Assembly (NCBI RefSeq): GCF_029873215.1
Contig: NZ_CP123620.1
Coordinates: 1,178,001 to 1,242,000 of the forward strand
Length of the DNA: 64,000 nt
Reading direction: 5' to 3'
From: Nocardioides sp. BP30
Lineage (GTDB): Bacteria > Actinomycetota > Actinomycetes > Propionibacteriales > Nocardioidaceae
Shown here: positions 50,598 through 57,888 of the stretch, piece after piece
Layout of the letters: every line of letters starts with the position of its first letter
How positions within the stretch are numbered: position 1 is the stretch's first letter
Notes under the pieces: model-generated
The model's input: only the letters and a program-made list of their open reading frames with translations
What the model was told of the DNA's origin: nothing
Databases searched by the model: none
Translations under genes and position numbers: made by a program

Positions 50598-53230
50598 CGC
50601 GTAAGCCCTGGTTCCTGCGCGGCCGGCTGCGCTACGTCGCGGCCGCCGCCCTCGTGCTCGATCTCGGTGTGGGCGTCTTCTCGGCAGCCATGGCCGTCCA
50701 GACCGGGCACCCGACCGTGCGGGCCGCGGTGAGCACGACGGCGAGCACCAAGACGATCAAGTGGACCGACGACCGCAGCAGCTACGACAGCGGCTACGTC
50801 GACGACTCGCACTTGGATCCGGACGATCCCAACCAGGCGCAGTTCAAGGACCTGCAGATCACCGTCTCGCAGACGTCCAGTCTGACCGACCAGGGGATCC
50901 AGATCACCTGGAGCGGCGGAAAGCCGACCCTGGGCAGCGGTGCGGGTTCGAACTTCCTCCAGGTGATGCAGTGCTGGGCCGGGCCGGGCTCCGCCGGTCC
51001 CTCGCCCGAGCAGTGCCAGTGGGGGACGCCGACCTCCGCCGTCGCCGCGCAGACGGGCACGGCGACCGCGTACCGCGACCTCCTCAGCGGTGACGAGGCC
51101 GACCCGAAGCAGGATCTCGGAGCGGCCTACACCCACGCCCAGTTCGGCCGGCCCGAGTCCAACCTCGTGCCGTTCTGGTCGATCACCGACCCCGGCAAGA
51201 AGCAGCTCGGTTGGACCAACGACAGCAACAATCTGCCGCCGTACGGCTCGGCGCAGTCCAACGAGGTGACCTACGCCCGGACGGCCGCCGACGGCACCGG
51301 CCAGAGCATCTTCTCCCTGCAGAGCGCGCTGTCCGCGCCGTACCTCGGTTGCGGCGATCCCACCTACACGAGCAAGGGCTACAGCTGCTACCTCGTGGTG
51401 GTACCTCGCGGCGAGTACGACCCGAACGGTGAGAAGGCGAACGACCGCGACCCCAACAACACCCCGGGTCTGGGCCAGAACCCGACGTACGTCGCCGGCT
51501 CGCCGCTGAGCGCCTCCGCGTGGCAGGACCGGATCCAGGTCAAGCTCTCCTTCACCTCGACGGCCGCGGGCTGCCCCAGCAGCGGTGAGGAGGTACAGAC
51601 GGCCGGCTCGGAACTGATCTCGAGCGCGTTCTCGTCCTGGCAGTCCACGCTGTGCGCGAGCGGTGCGAAGTTCGGCTTCTCCCAGATCGGCGACAGCGAG
51701 GCCCGCGGCGCCGTGCTGTCCGGCGGCAGCGGGTCGCCCAACATGGACTTCGTCTACGGGCCGGTCGACGCGGATGCGGCCTCGGGCAAGGACCTGGTCT
51801 ACAGCCCGGTCGTCGACTCCTCGATCGTGGTCAGCTACCTGATCGACAAGAACTACGACACCTCGGATTCGGACAACACCGATCTGGGGTCCAACGGCAC
51901 CCTCGTCGACAACCTACGGCTCACGCCGTTGCTGGTCGCGAAACTCCTCACCCAGTCGTACCGGAACGACACCCCGGGCGACGGCACCGGCAAGGGTGCC
52001 ACCGTCCCGTCGACCAACCCGTCCAGCCTGACCACCGACCCGGAGTTCATCGACCTCAACCCGGAGTTCAAGTACTTCAACGCCTCCGCCAAGCCGGACG
52101 GCCTGATCGTGCCGTTCGGTGACTCCGATGCCGCCGCGGCGGTGTGGGCCTGGCTGCGCGCGGACCCGGCGGCACACCGCTTCCTCAGCGGCCGGCCGGA
52201 CCACTGGGGCACGGTGATCAACTCGGCGTACAAGAGCCTCGATCTGGCCAACGACACGACGATGTCGTCCTTCCCGAAGGCCGACCAGTCGACGTACCAG
52301 ACCGGTGGTGCGCCGGCGCCGGGCTTCGGCACGATCGACATGCGACCGTTCTCCGCCGACTTCGCCGACGGGGCCTACCGCACCGTCACGGCCACGAGCG
52401 GGAACAAGTCGCTCTGGGATGACACGAAGGTCCCGCCGCAGTACGTCTCGGCCGGCGCGCAGGTCCCGGGCAGCCGCTTCGAGCTTGCGATCACGACGTC
52501 GCAGGCCGCCGCGCTCGACGGCGCACCGGTCGCGTCGTTCGTGGACAGCTACGACGTGGCCGCCGACGATCCAGGGGTGGGGCCGACCGTCGCCGCGATG
52601 CAGAAGACGGTCGTGGGCGCGAGCAAGGCCACGTCGATCGCAGGAGTGTCCTCGATCGATGCCGGCGAGGTGCCCGAGGACGGCTATCCCCTGACGCTGC
52701 CCACCTACGCCGTGATCAACGTCTGCGGCGCCAGCAGGTCGGACCTCACGGCGTACGCGAAGTTCCTGTCCTACGCCGCGGGCGCGGGGCAGGTGCTCGG
52801 GACCCAGCGTGGTCAGCTTCCCCTGGGGTACGCGCCACTCAGTTCCTCGGACCAGAAACTTGCTTCCGCCGCAGCGGCTCGGCTCGCGTCGAAGGACGCT
52901 CAGGCCGACTGCCCCGGCTCCTCGAGCACCGGGGGAGACACGCCGACGTCGAGCACGTCGAGCAGTGCGCACCCGAGCTCGCAGCCCTCGGTAGCGCCGA
53001 CGTCCGCCGCGTCGGTGGTCCCGCCCGGAGACGCGCCGTCCGCCGGCACGCCCGGCACGGGTTCCGCCACGGCATCCGGAGGAACGGTGACACAGGCCCA
53101 GGGCGCGCTGACGGCCGCCGCCTCGGTGACCCCCGCCGCTCGCTACGCGGTGCTGGCAGCGATGTGCTTCGCGCTCCCATGCCTGATCGGCGGCCCGACA
53201 CTTCTGGCCTCGACCCGGCGCAAGCGCTGA
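50594..53230 (+). CDS. Large PstS-like surface protein with C-terminal anchor, function unknown
   Basis: 878 aa, ATG in an ATGA overlap with pstS. Signal/anchor helix near residues 13-35. Residues about 380-780 carry a PstS-like binding fold: QIGDSEARGAVLSGGSGSPN, MDFVYGPVDADAASGKDLVY, a VVSYLID strand, and VPFGDSDAAAAVWAWLRADP in the place of the PstS RSDGSGT loop. The key phosphate residues differ, so the ligand may not be free phosphate. An N-terminal part of about 350 residues is not recognised. A Ser/Thr/Pro-rich spacer (about 775-845) leads to a final TM helix and RRKR, the same anchor pattern as PstS and also without LPxTG. Several Cys suggest disulfides. Confidence 0.8.
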   Translation: MTRKPWFLRGRLRYVAAAALVLDLGVGVFSAAMAVQTGHPTVRAAVSTTASTKTIKWTDDRSSYDSGYVDDSHLDPDDPNQAQFKDLQITVSQTSSLTDQGIQITWSGGKPTLGSGAGSNFLQVMQCWAGPGSAGPSPEQCQWGTPTSAVAAQTGTATAYRDLLSGDEADPKQDLGAAYTHAQFGRPESNLVPFWSITDPGKKQLGWTNDSNNLPPYGSAQSNEVTYARTAADGTGQSIFSLQSALSAPYLGCGDPTYTSKGYSCYLVVVPRGEYDPNGEKANDRDPNNTPGLGQNPTYVAGSPLSASAWQDRIQVKLSFTSTAAGCPSSGEEVQTAGSELISSAFSSWQSTLCASGAKFGFSQIGDSEARGAVLSGGSGSPNMDFVYGPVDADAASGKDLVYSPVVDSSIVVSYLIDKNYDTSDSDNTDLGSNGTLVDNLRLTPLLVAKLLTQSYRNDTPGDGTGKGATVPSTNPSSLTTDPEFIDLNPEFKYFNASAKPDGLIVPFGDSDAAAAVWAWLRADPAAHRFLSGRPDHWGTVINSAYKSLDLANDTTMSSFPKADQSTYQTGGAPAPGFGTIDMRPFSADFADGAYRTVTATSGNKSLWDDTKVPPQYVSAGAQVPGSRFELAITTSQAAALDGAPVASFVDSYDVAADDPGVGPTVAAMQKTVVGASKATSIAGVSSIDAGEVPEDGYPLTLPTYAVINVCGASRSDLTAYAKFLSYAAGAGQVLGTQRGQLPLGYAPLSSSDQKLASAAAARLASKDAQADCPGSSSTGGDTPTSSTSSSAHPSSQPSVAPTSAASVVPPGDAPSAGTPGTGSATASGGTVTQAQGALTAAASVTPAARYAVLAAMCFALPCLIGGPTLLASTRRKR

Positions 53231-53241
53231 TGCCATCGGAC

Positions 53242-53274
53242 GTTCACGCGCAGTTCACCACGGGCACCCCGATC
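53242..53274 (+). promoter_or_regulatory. Second Pho box, upstream of the 625-aa binding protein
   Basis: GTTCACGCGCA (53242-53252) and GTTCACCACGG (53253-53263) are adjacent 11-bp units, with a weaker third, GCACCCCGATC (53264-53274). A possible -10, TAACCT, lies at 53292-53297. It gives the 53359 gene its own phosphate-controlled start. Confidence 0.8.
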
Positions 53275-53358
53275 CATCCCTGACGCCTGCATAACCTGCG
53301 ACCGCGCTGATGCCGTCCGGGGGCAGGCAGCGACACCACCCTTTCGAAAGGAAACTCG

Positions 53359-55236
53359 ATGAAGGCCACCACCTTCGGCAAGGCCGGCGTTAGCCTCACC
53401 GCGGCGCTCGCGCTGAGCATCGGCGTCACGTCCGGTGCGTTCGCGGCGACTCCTCCGACCGCGACCCAGGAGGACCCGACCACCGCGACGGCGAACGGCC
53501 AGCTCGTCGGCGTCGGCTCCGACACCATTCAGGACGTGCTCTACGGCCTGTCGCAGAGCATCCCGGCGATCCAGTCGTGGACCGCGACCGGCGGCGCCAA
53601 CATCACCTACCGCAGCGGCCTCACGATCGCCCGGCCCAACGGCTCGGGTCCGGGCTACAAGGCGCTCACCGACTCGATCGGCCTGACCGCGGCCGGCAAC
53701 GCCAAGGCCGGCGATGTCGACTTCGCCCGTGCCTCCGGCACCCAGGGCACCGCCGCGACGACGGCGGGCACCGGCATCACGACGGACATCCCGTTCGCGA
53801 TCGACTCGATCAGCCTCGCGGTTCCGGCCAACAGCCCGTTCCTGAAGACCAACAGCGGGCACGGCCTGACCGTCACCGACCTCTACAACATCTACGCCGG
53901 TGCGAAGAACGAGATCTCCACCGACGGCAACGGCACGCTCGGCAGGGCCGAGGCATTGGACGGCACGCCGGACGCCGGCTACGAGGCCATCCAGGCGTTC
54001 CTTCCGAAGGCCGGCTCCGGCAGCCGTCAGTTCTTCCTCGGCCAGATCTCCGGCCAGGGCGGCTCATCGACCGGCATCCCGCTCGGCACCAACAAGGGCG
54101 ACAGCTACGGCTCGACCACGACCCCTGTCGCCGGCAAGGCTTACATCGGCTCGAAGACTCCGGCCGGTACCGATGTGCAGGAGCACGACGCCACGGTCCT
54201 GACCTCGACGGCGAACACGGTCGCGGCGATCGCGCCGTTCTCCGGTGCGAAGTACATCGGGTACGCCAACGGGAAGATCGCCGACCCCGACACCACGAAC
54301 AACAGCGGTGCCGGTACCTCCTACCAGCTCGTCCCGTTCGACTCGACCGTGTCCGGGGCGCCGGTCGGCGGCGTGCTGCCCTTCACCGGCACCGGCGCCA
54401 ACCTCGCACCGAACCCGGCCTACCAGACGTACGCGACCAAGGGCACCGAGGCGAGCTCGTTCGCGCTGACCCGCCAGGTCTACAACATCATCCCGACCGC
54501 CGCGGTCAAGGGCGCGGGCACGTCCACCAACGCGAAGTACAACCTGCTCTACAAGACGTTCGTCGGCCCCACCTCGGACGTCTGCAAGGCGACCTCGACG
54601 ATCACGGGCTACGGCTTCCTGGCGATGCCGACCACGGGTTCCGGCACGCTGTGCGGTGACACCTCGAAGACCTTCGACGCGACGCCGTCGACGGCGACGG
54701 TGAACGTCTCCAGCACCAAGGCCACCGCCGGTGGCTCCAGCAAGGTCACCGTCGACGTCCAGTCCAACGGCAACGGGGGCGGCACCGCTGCGCTGAGCAT
54801 CGAGGGCAAGACCTACACCGTCACCATCCCGGCCGGCGCCACCTCGGGCACCGTCTCGGTCCCGACCCCGACCGCTGGCACGCTGACCTACACCGGTTCG
54901 TTCACCCCGAACCTCGCCGGTGTCGCTCCGCAGGAGATCACCGCGGGCTCCATCGTGGTTGCCGCCGCCCCGGCCCCGCCGGTCACGGTCAAGCCTTCGA
55001 TCACCTCGGTGAAGATCACCGGCAAGGCCAAGGTGGGCAAGAAGCTCAAGGCCGCCGTCGTCGCCACCACCGCCGGCCAGAAGGTCAGCTACCAGTGGAT
55101 GGTGAAGAGCAAGAAGATCGCGGGCGCGACCAAGTCCTCGCTCAAGCTCACCAAGAAGTTCAAGGGCAAGAAGATCAAGGTCATGGTCACCCTCGCGGGC
55201 GTCTCCAAGACCAGTGCGGCTGTCAAGGTCAAGTGA
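53359..55236 (+). CDS. Secreted PstS-like binding protein with Ig-like, Lys-rich C terminus
   Basis: 625 aa, ATG with AAAGGAAA upstream. Sec signal peptide with cleavage near AFAATP (residue 30). Residues about 45-440 have a PstS-type fold: GVGSDTIQDVLYGLSQSIP, GDVDFARASGTQG, and KAGSGSRQFFLGQI in the place of the phosphate loop. Residues about 445-535 form a beta-sandwich Ig-like domain; residues about 545-625 are a further small beta domain rich in Lys (KITGKAKVGKKLKAAVV, KKFKGKKIKVMVTLAG). There is no membrane anchor, so it may be released or bound to teichoic acid or other anionic wall polymers through the basic tail. It has its own Pho box and a strong hairpin after the stop, consistent with high expression. 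Confidence 0.85.
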   Translation: MKATTFGKAGVSLTAALALSIGVTSGAFAATPPTATQEDPTTATANGQLVGVGSDTIQDVLYGLSQSIPAIQSWTATGGANITYRSGLTIARPNGSGPGYKALTDSIGLTAAGNAKAGDVDFARASGTQGTAATTAGTGITTDIPFAIDSISLAVPANSPFLKTNSGHGLTVTDLYNIYAGAKNEISTDGNGTLGRAEALDGTPDAGYEAIQAFLPKAGSGSRQFFLGQISGQGGSSTGIPLGTNKGDSYGSTTTPVAGKAYIGSKTPAGTDVQEHDATVLTSTANTVAAIAPFSGAKYIGYANGKIADPDTTNNSGAGTSYQLVPFDSTVSGAPVGGVLPFTGTGANLAPNPAYQTYATKGTEASSFALTRQVYNIIPTAAVKGAGTSTNAKYNLLYKTFVGPTSDVCKATSTITGYGFLAMPTTGSGTLCGDTSKTFDATPSTATVNVSSTKATAGGSSKVTVDVQSNGNGGGTAALSIEGKTYTVTIPAGATSGTVSVPTPTAGTLTYTGSFTPNLAGVAPQEITAGSIVVAAAPAPPVTVKPSITSVKITGKAKVGKKLKAAVVATTAGQKVSYQWMVKSKKIAGATKSSLKLTKKFKGKKIKVMVTLAGVSKTSAAVKVK

Positions 55237-55261
55237 CGTTGTCGAACACCGCATCACCTGT

Positions 55262-55295
55262 GAGCACCGCCCCGGCCAAGGCCGGGGCGGTGCTC
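55262..55295 (+). terminator. 16-bp perfect stem with 2-nt loop after the 625-aa binding protein gene
   Basis: 55262-55277 pairs perfectly with 55280-55295 (core CACCGCCCCGGCC-AA-GGCCGGGGCGGTG). It starts 26 bases after the stop at 55236. It could be a partial terminator or a 3' stabiliser that raises the level of the abundant secreted protein over the downstream genes. Its presence argues against translation starting at the GTG 55233 for the next gene. Confidence 0.75.
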
Positions 55296-55343
55296 CGCCG
55301 TCCCCTGCAGCGGATCGAGCGCGCCTGGCGCTCGCGGGGACCT

Positions 55344-56243
55344 GTGAACACCGCTGCCCCCGCCGATCTGCGGCGCGCCATCCCACGGCCCTCCGACCGG
55401 ACGCTCATCCGCGTCACCGGCTGGACGATGGCCGGGGTGGCTGCGCTGGTGCTCGGCTTCCTCCTCTACCTGGTCGTGATCTCCCCGTTCGCGGAGAGCC
55501 GCAGCCAGAGCATGCTGTTCAACCAGTTCCGCACCGAGCTCGCCGCCGGGACGGCGCCGATCGGTCAGGTCGACGTCAACGGCAAGCTGCTCAAGCTGGG
55601 CGCGCCGGTCGCGACGATCGCCTTCCCGTCGCTGGACGAGCACTACACCGTCGTCGAGGGCACCTCCTCACGTGCGCTCCTCGACGGGCCCGGTCACCGG
55701 CGCGACACGCCGCTACCGGGCCAGCAGGGTACGAGCGTCGTCTACGGCCGCCAGGCGGCGTACGGCGGTCCCTTCGCTGACCTGTCGAAGCTGCACGCCG
55801 GGGACAGGATCACGACCGTGACGGGCCAGGGCACGGCCCAGTACCAGGTCATCGGCCTGCGACGCGCCGGAGACCGCGCGCCGGCGACGACCTCGGCGAC
55901 CGAGGGCCGGCTGACGCTGGTGTTCGCGACCGGAACCCCCTTCATGGGTGCAAGCGTGTCGCGCATCGACGCGAAGCTTCTCGGAACCGCGCAGCCCACC
56001 CCCCAGCCGGTGCTCAAGCTCGGCTCGCTCACCTCGGCCGAGGATCCGTTGGCCTCCGACGACAGCGGTTGGCTGCCGATGTCCCTGCTGCTGGAACTTG
56101 CGGTGATCGCGGTCGTGCTGATCCTCTTGGCCTTGCGCCGCTGGGGTAAGTGGCACACCTGGATCGTCGGGGTGCCCGTCCTTCTGTTGATCGGCGCTGA
56201 GCTCGCCAAGCAGGTCGTCGTCGTCCTGCCGAACCTCTACTAG
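55344..56243 (+). CDS. Pseudo-sortase: membrane protein with sortase fold lacking catalytic His and Cys
   Basis: 299 aa from the GTG at 55344, which has GGGGA upstream; a GTG at 55233 (GTGA overlap, 336 aa) is possible but would read through a 16-bp stem. TM1 near residues 28-48. The middle matches class E/F sortases step for step: LLDGPGHRRDTPLPGQQG, VVYGRQAAYGGPFADLSKLHAGD, GRLTLVFATGTP and SRIDAKLL. At the catalytic His (AGHR in relatives) this protein has Arg136, and at the catalytic Cys (TLTTC) it has Ala195; the Arg207 region is kept. Two C-terminal helices (about 244-263, 272-296) complete it. It should fold like a sortase but not transpeptidate. It lies inside the pst locus, before pstB. 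Confidence 0.85.
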   Translation: MNTAAPADLRRAIPRPSDRTLIRVTGWTMAGVAALVLGFLLYLVVISPFAESRSQSMLFNQFRTELAAGTAPIGQVDVNGKLLKLGAPVATIAFPSLDEHYTVVEGTSSRALLDGPGHRRDTPLPGQQGTSVVYGRQAAYGGPFADLSKLHAGDRITTVTGQGTAQYQVIGLRRAGDRAPATTSATEGRLTLVFATGTPFMGASVSRIDAKLLGTAQPTPQPVLKLGSLTSAEDPLASDDSGWLPMSLLLELAVIAVVLILLALRRWGKWHTWIVGVPVLLLIGAELAKQVVVVLPNLY

Positions 56244-56258
56244 GCATCGAGGAGAACC

Positions 56259-57128
56259 ATGTCTGCCTCCGTCCCCTCCGACGCGACCCTGGCGATGCCG
56301 TCCCTCGGCGCCACGGCGGACGCCGCGCACGAGAGTCACCCGACGTCCAGCACGCTGGCCGAGATCAAGGCGGTCGACGTCTCGGCGTGGTTCGGCACGC
56401 ACAAGGTGCTCGAGCGGGTGAACCTGACCATGCACCCCGGCGAGATCACGGCCTTGATCGGTCCCTCCGGCTGTGGGAAGTCGACGTTCCTGCGCATCTT
56501 GAACCGCATGCACGAGCTCGTCCCGATCGCCAGCCTCGCGGGTGAGGTTCTGCTCGACGGCGAGGACATCTACGATGCCAACATGAGGATCACGCGCGCT
56601 CGTCGCGACATCGGCATGGTGTTCCAGAAGCCCAACCCGTTCCCGGCGATGTCGATCCGCGACAACGTCCTGGCCGGGCTCAAGCTGACGGGCAAGAAGG
56701 CCACCAAGTCCGAGAAGGACGACCTCGTGGAGCGTTGCCTGAGGCTCGGCGGCCTGTGGAAAGAGGTGAAGGACCGCCTCGACGCACCCGGTGGCGGCCT
56801 GTCGGGTGGTCAGCAGCAGCGCCTGTGCATCGCCCGCTCGATGGCGATCAAGCCGCGCGTCCTCCTCATGGACGAGCCGTGCTCGGCGCTCGACCCCACC
56901 TCGACCCGCGTGATCGAGGAGACGATGAGGGAGTTGGCGCAGGAGGTCACCATCGTCATCGTCACGCACAACATGCAGCAGGCGGCGCGCGTCTCGGACA
57001 AGACCGCGTTCTTCCTCGCCTCGCAGGGAGTGCCCGGTGGCATCGTCGAGCACGGTGACACCGTCGCCATGTTCCAGAACCCGCAGGACGAGCGCACCTC
57101 CGACTACGTCAACGGTCGCTTCGGGTGA
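56259..57128 (+). CDS. pstB: Phosphate ABC transporter ATP-binding protein PstB
   Basis: 289 aa, ATG with GAGGAGAA upstream. Walker [10 protein letters not shown], the PstB-specific [14 protein letters not shown] and VFQKPNPFP segments, signature [14 protein letters not shown], Walker [13 protein letters not shown] and switch [18 protein letters not shown]. About 30 N-terminal residues precede the ABC core. It hydrolyses ATP to drive phosphate through PstC/PstA. It is separated from pstC/pstA by four genes, whereas pstSCAB is normally contiguous. Confidence 0.96.
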   Translation: MSASVPSDATLAMPSLGATADAAHESHPTSSTLAEIKAVDVSAWFGTHKVLERVNLTMHPGEITALIGPSGCGKSTFLRILNRMHELVPIASLAGEVLLDGEDIYDANMRITRARRDIGMVFQKPNPFPAMSIRDNVLAGLKLTGKKATKSEKDDLVERCLRLGGLWKEVKDRLDAPGGGLSGGQQQRLCIARSMAIKPRVLLMDEPCSALDPTSTRVIEETMRELAQEVTIVIVTHNMQQAARVSDKTAFFLASQGVPGGIVEHGDTVAMFQNPQDERTSDYVNGRFG

Positions 57129-57135
57129 GCCGCTG

Positions 57136-57852
57136 ATGCGTCTGCGGACCCTGGCCCCGCTCCTGGCCTCGGCCCTGGTCCTGACGGTCGTCGGGTACAT
57201 CGTCTGGTCGCTGGCGACCACGCCCGCCACCACGCCGGTGGCCGACCAGACCGCGCTCGCGGTGGTGGCCCCGGAGCAGGCCGCACCGGCGTCGCAGCAG
57301 CAGAGCCGGCCGGCGGCACAGCCGGCGCAGCAGACGCAGCAGACGTCCGGCGTACCAACACCGGACGCCTCCTGGGTGGCGAGGACAGCAGCGAAGGCCG
57401 GCATCCCGGTGCCGGCGATGCGGGCCTACGCCCGCGCGCAGCTGGCCCGGCCGCAGGGCTGCGACCTGGGTTGGACGACGCTGGCCGGCATCGGCTGGGT
57501 GGAGTCGCAGAACGGCACGCTCGGCGGCCGCACCCTCGGAGACGACGGGCTCTCCTCGTCGCCCATCGTCGGGCCGGCCCTCGGTGGGGGACTGGACCAC
57601 GCCTACGGTCCGATGCAGTTCATCCCCTCGACCTGGGAGCGGTGGGCCAGCGACGGCGACGGTGACGGCACCGCCGATGTCGACGACCTCGACGACGCGG
57701 CCATGACGGCGATGCGCTACCTGTGTGGCACCGGCCAGGACCTGACCACCGGAGCCGGATGGTCGCGGGCCGTCTTCGCCTACAACCACTCCCAGCAGTA
57801 CGTGGACCAGGTCTACGCCGCGGCCGACGCCTACGCGCAGCGCACGCGTTGA
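57136..57852 (+). CDS. Lytic transglycosylase (MltB/SLT_2-like), membrane-anchored
   Basis: 238 aa, ATG at 57136, seven bases after pstB. TM anchor near residues 8-27, then a Gln/Ala/Pro-rich spacer, and the catalytic domain from about residue 80: LAGIGWVESQNGTL with the catalytic Glu, YGPMQFIPSTWERW, the Asp-rich loop SDGDGDGTADVDDLDDAAM (possible Ca2+ site) and AMRYLCGTG, VFAYNHSQQYVDQV. It cleaves peptidoglycan glycan strands outside the membrane. Its place at the end of the pst locus suggests opening of the wall for the large surface proteins or wall turnover under phosphate limitation (inference). Confidence 0.87.
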   Translation: MRLRTLAPLLASALVLTVVGYIVWSLATTPATTPVADQTALAVVAPEQAAPASQQQSRPAAQPAQQTQQTSGVPTPDASWVARTAAKAGIPVPAMRAYARAQLARPQGCDLGWTTLAGIGWVESQNGTLGGRTLGDDGLSSSPIVGPALGGGLDHAYGPMQFIPSTWERWASDGDGDGTADVDDLDDAAMTAMRYLCGTGQDLTTGAGWSRAVFAYNHSQQYVDQVYAAADAYAQRTR

Positions 57853-57870
57853 CGAACGCCCTCGGCATCC

Positions 57871-57888
57871 GGCGTCAGGCCGGACGCC
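57871..57888. terminator. Hairpin between the convergent transglycosylase and MpaB-type genes
   Basis: GGCGTC (57871-57876), AGGCCG, GACGCC (57883-57888). It overlaps the stop of the minus-strand gene (57875-57877). Confidence 0.5.

Noticed and set aside
55233..55343. GTGA-overlap start for the pseudo-sortase gene
   Set aside because: Would place a 16-bp perfect stem inside the coding region and add 37 residues with no conserved feature; kept only as an alternative.
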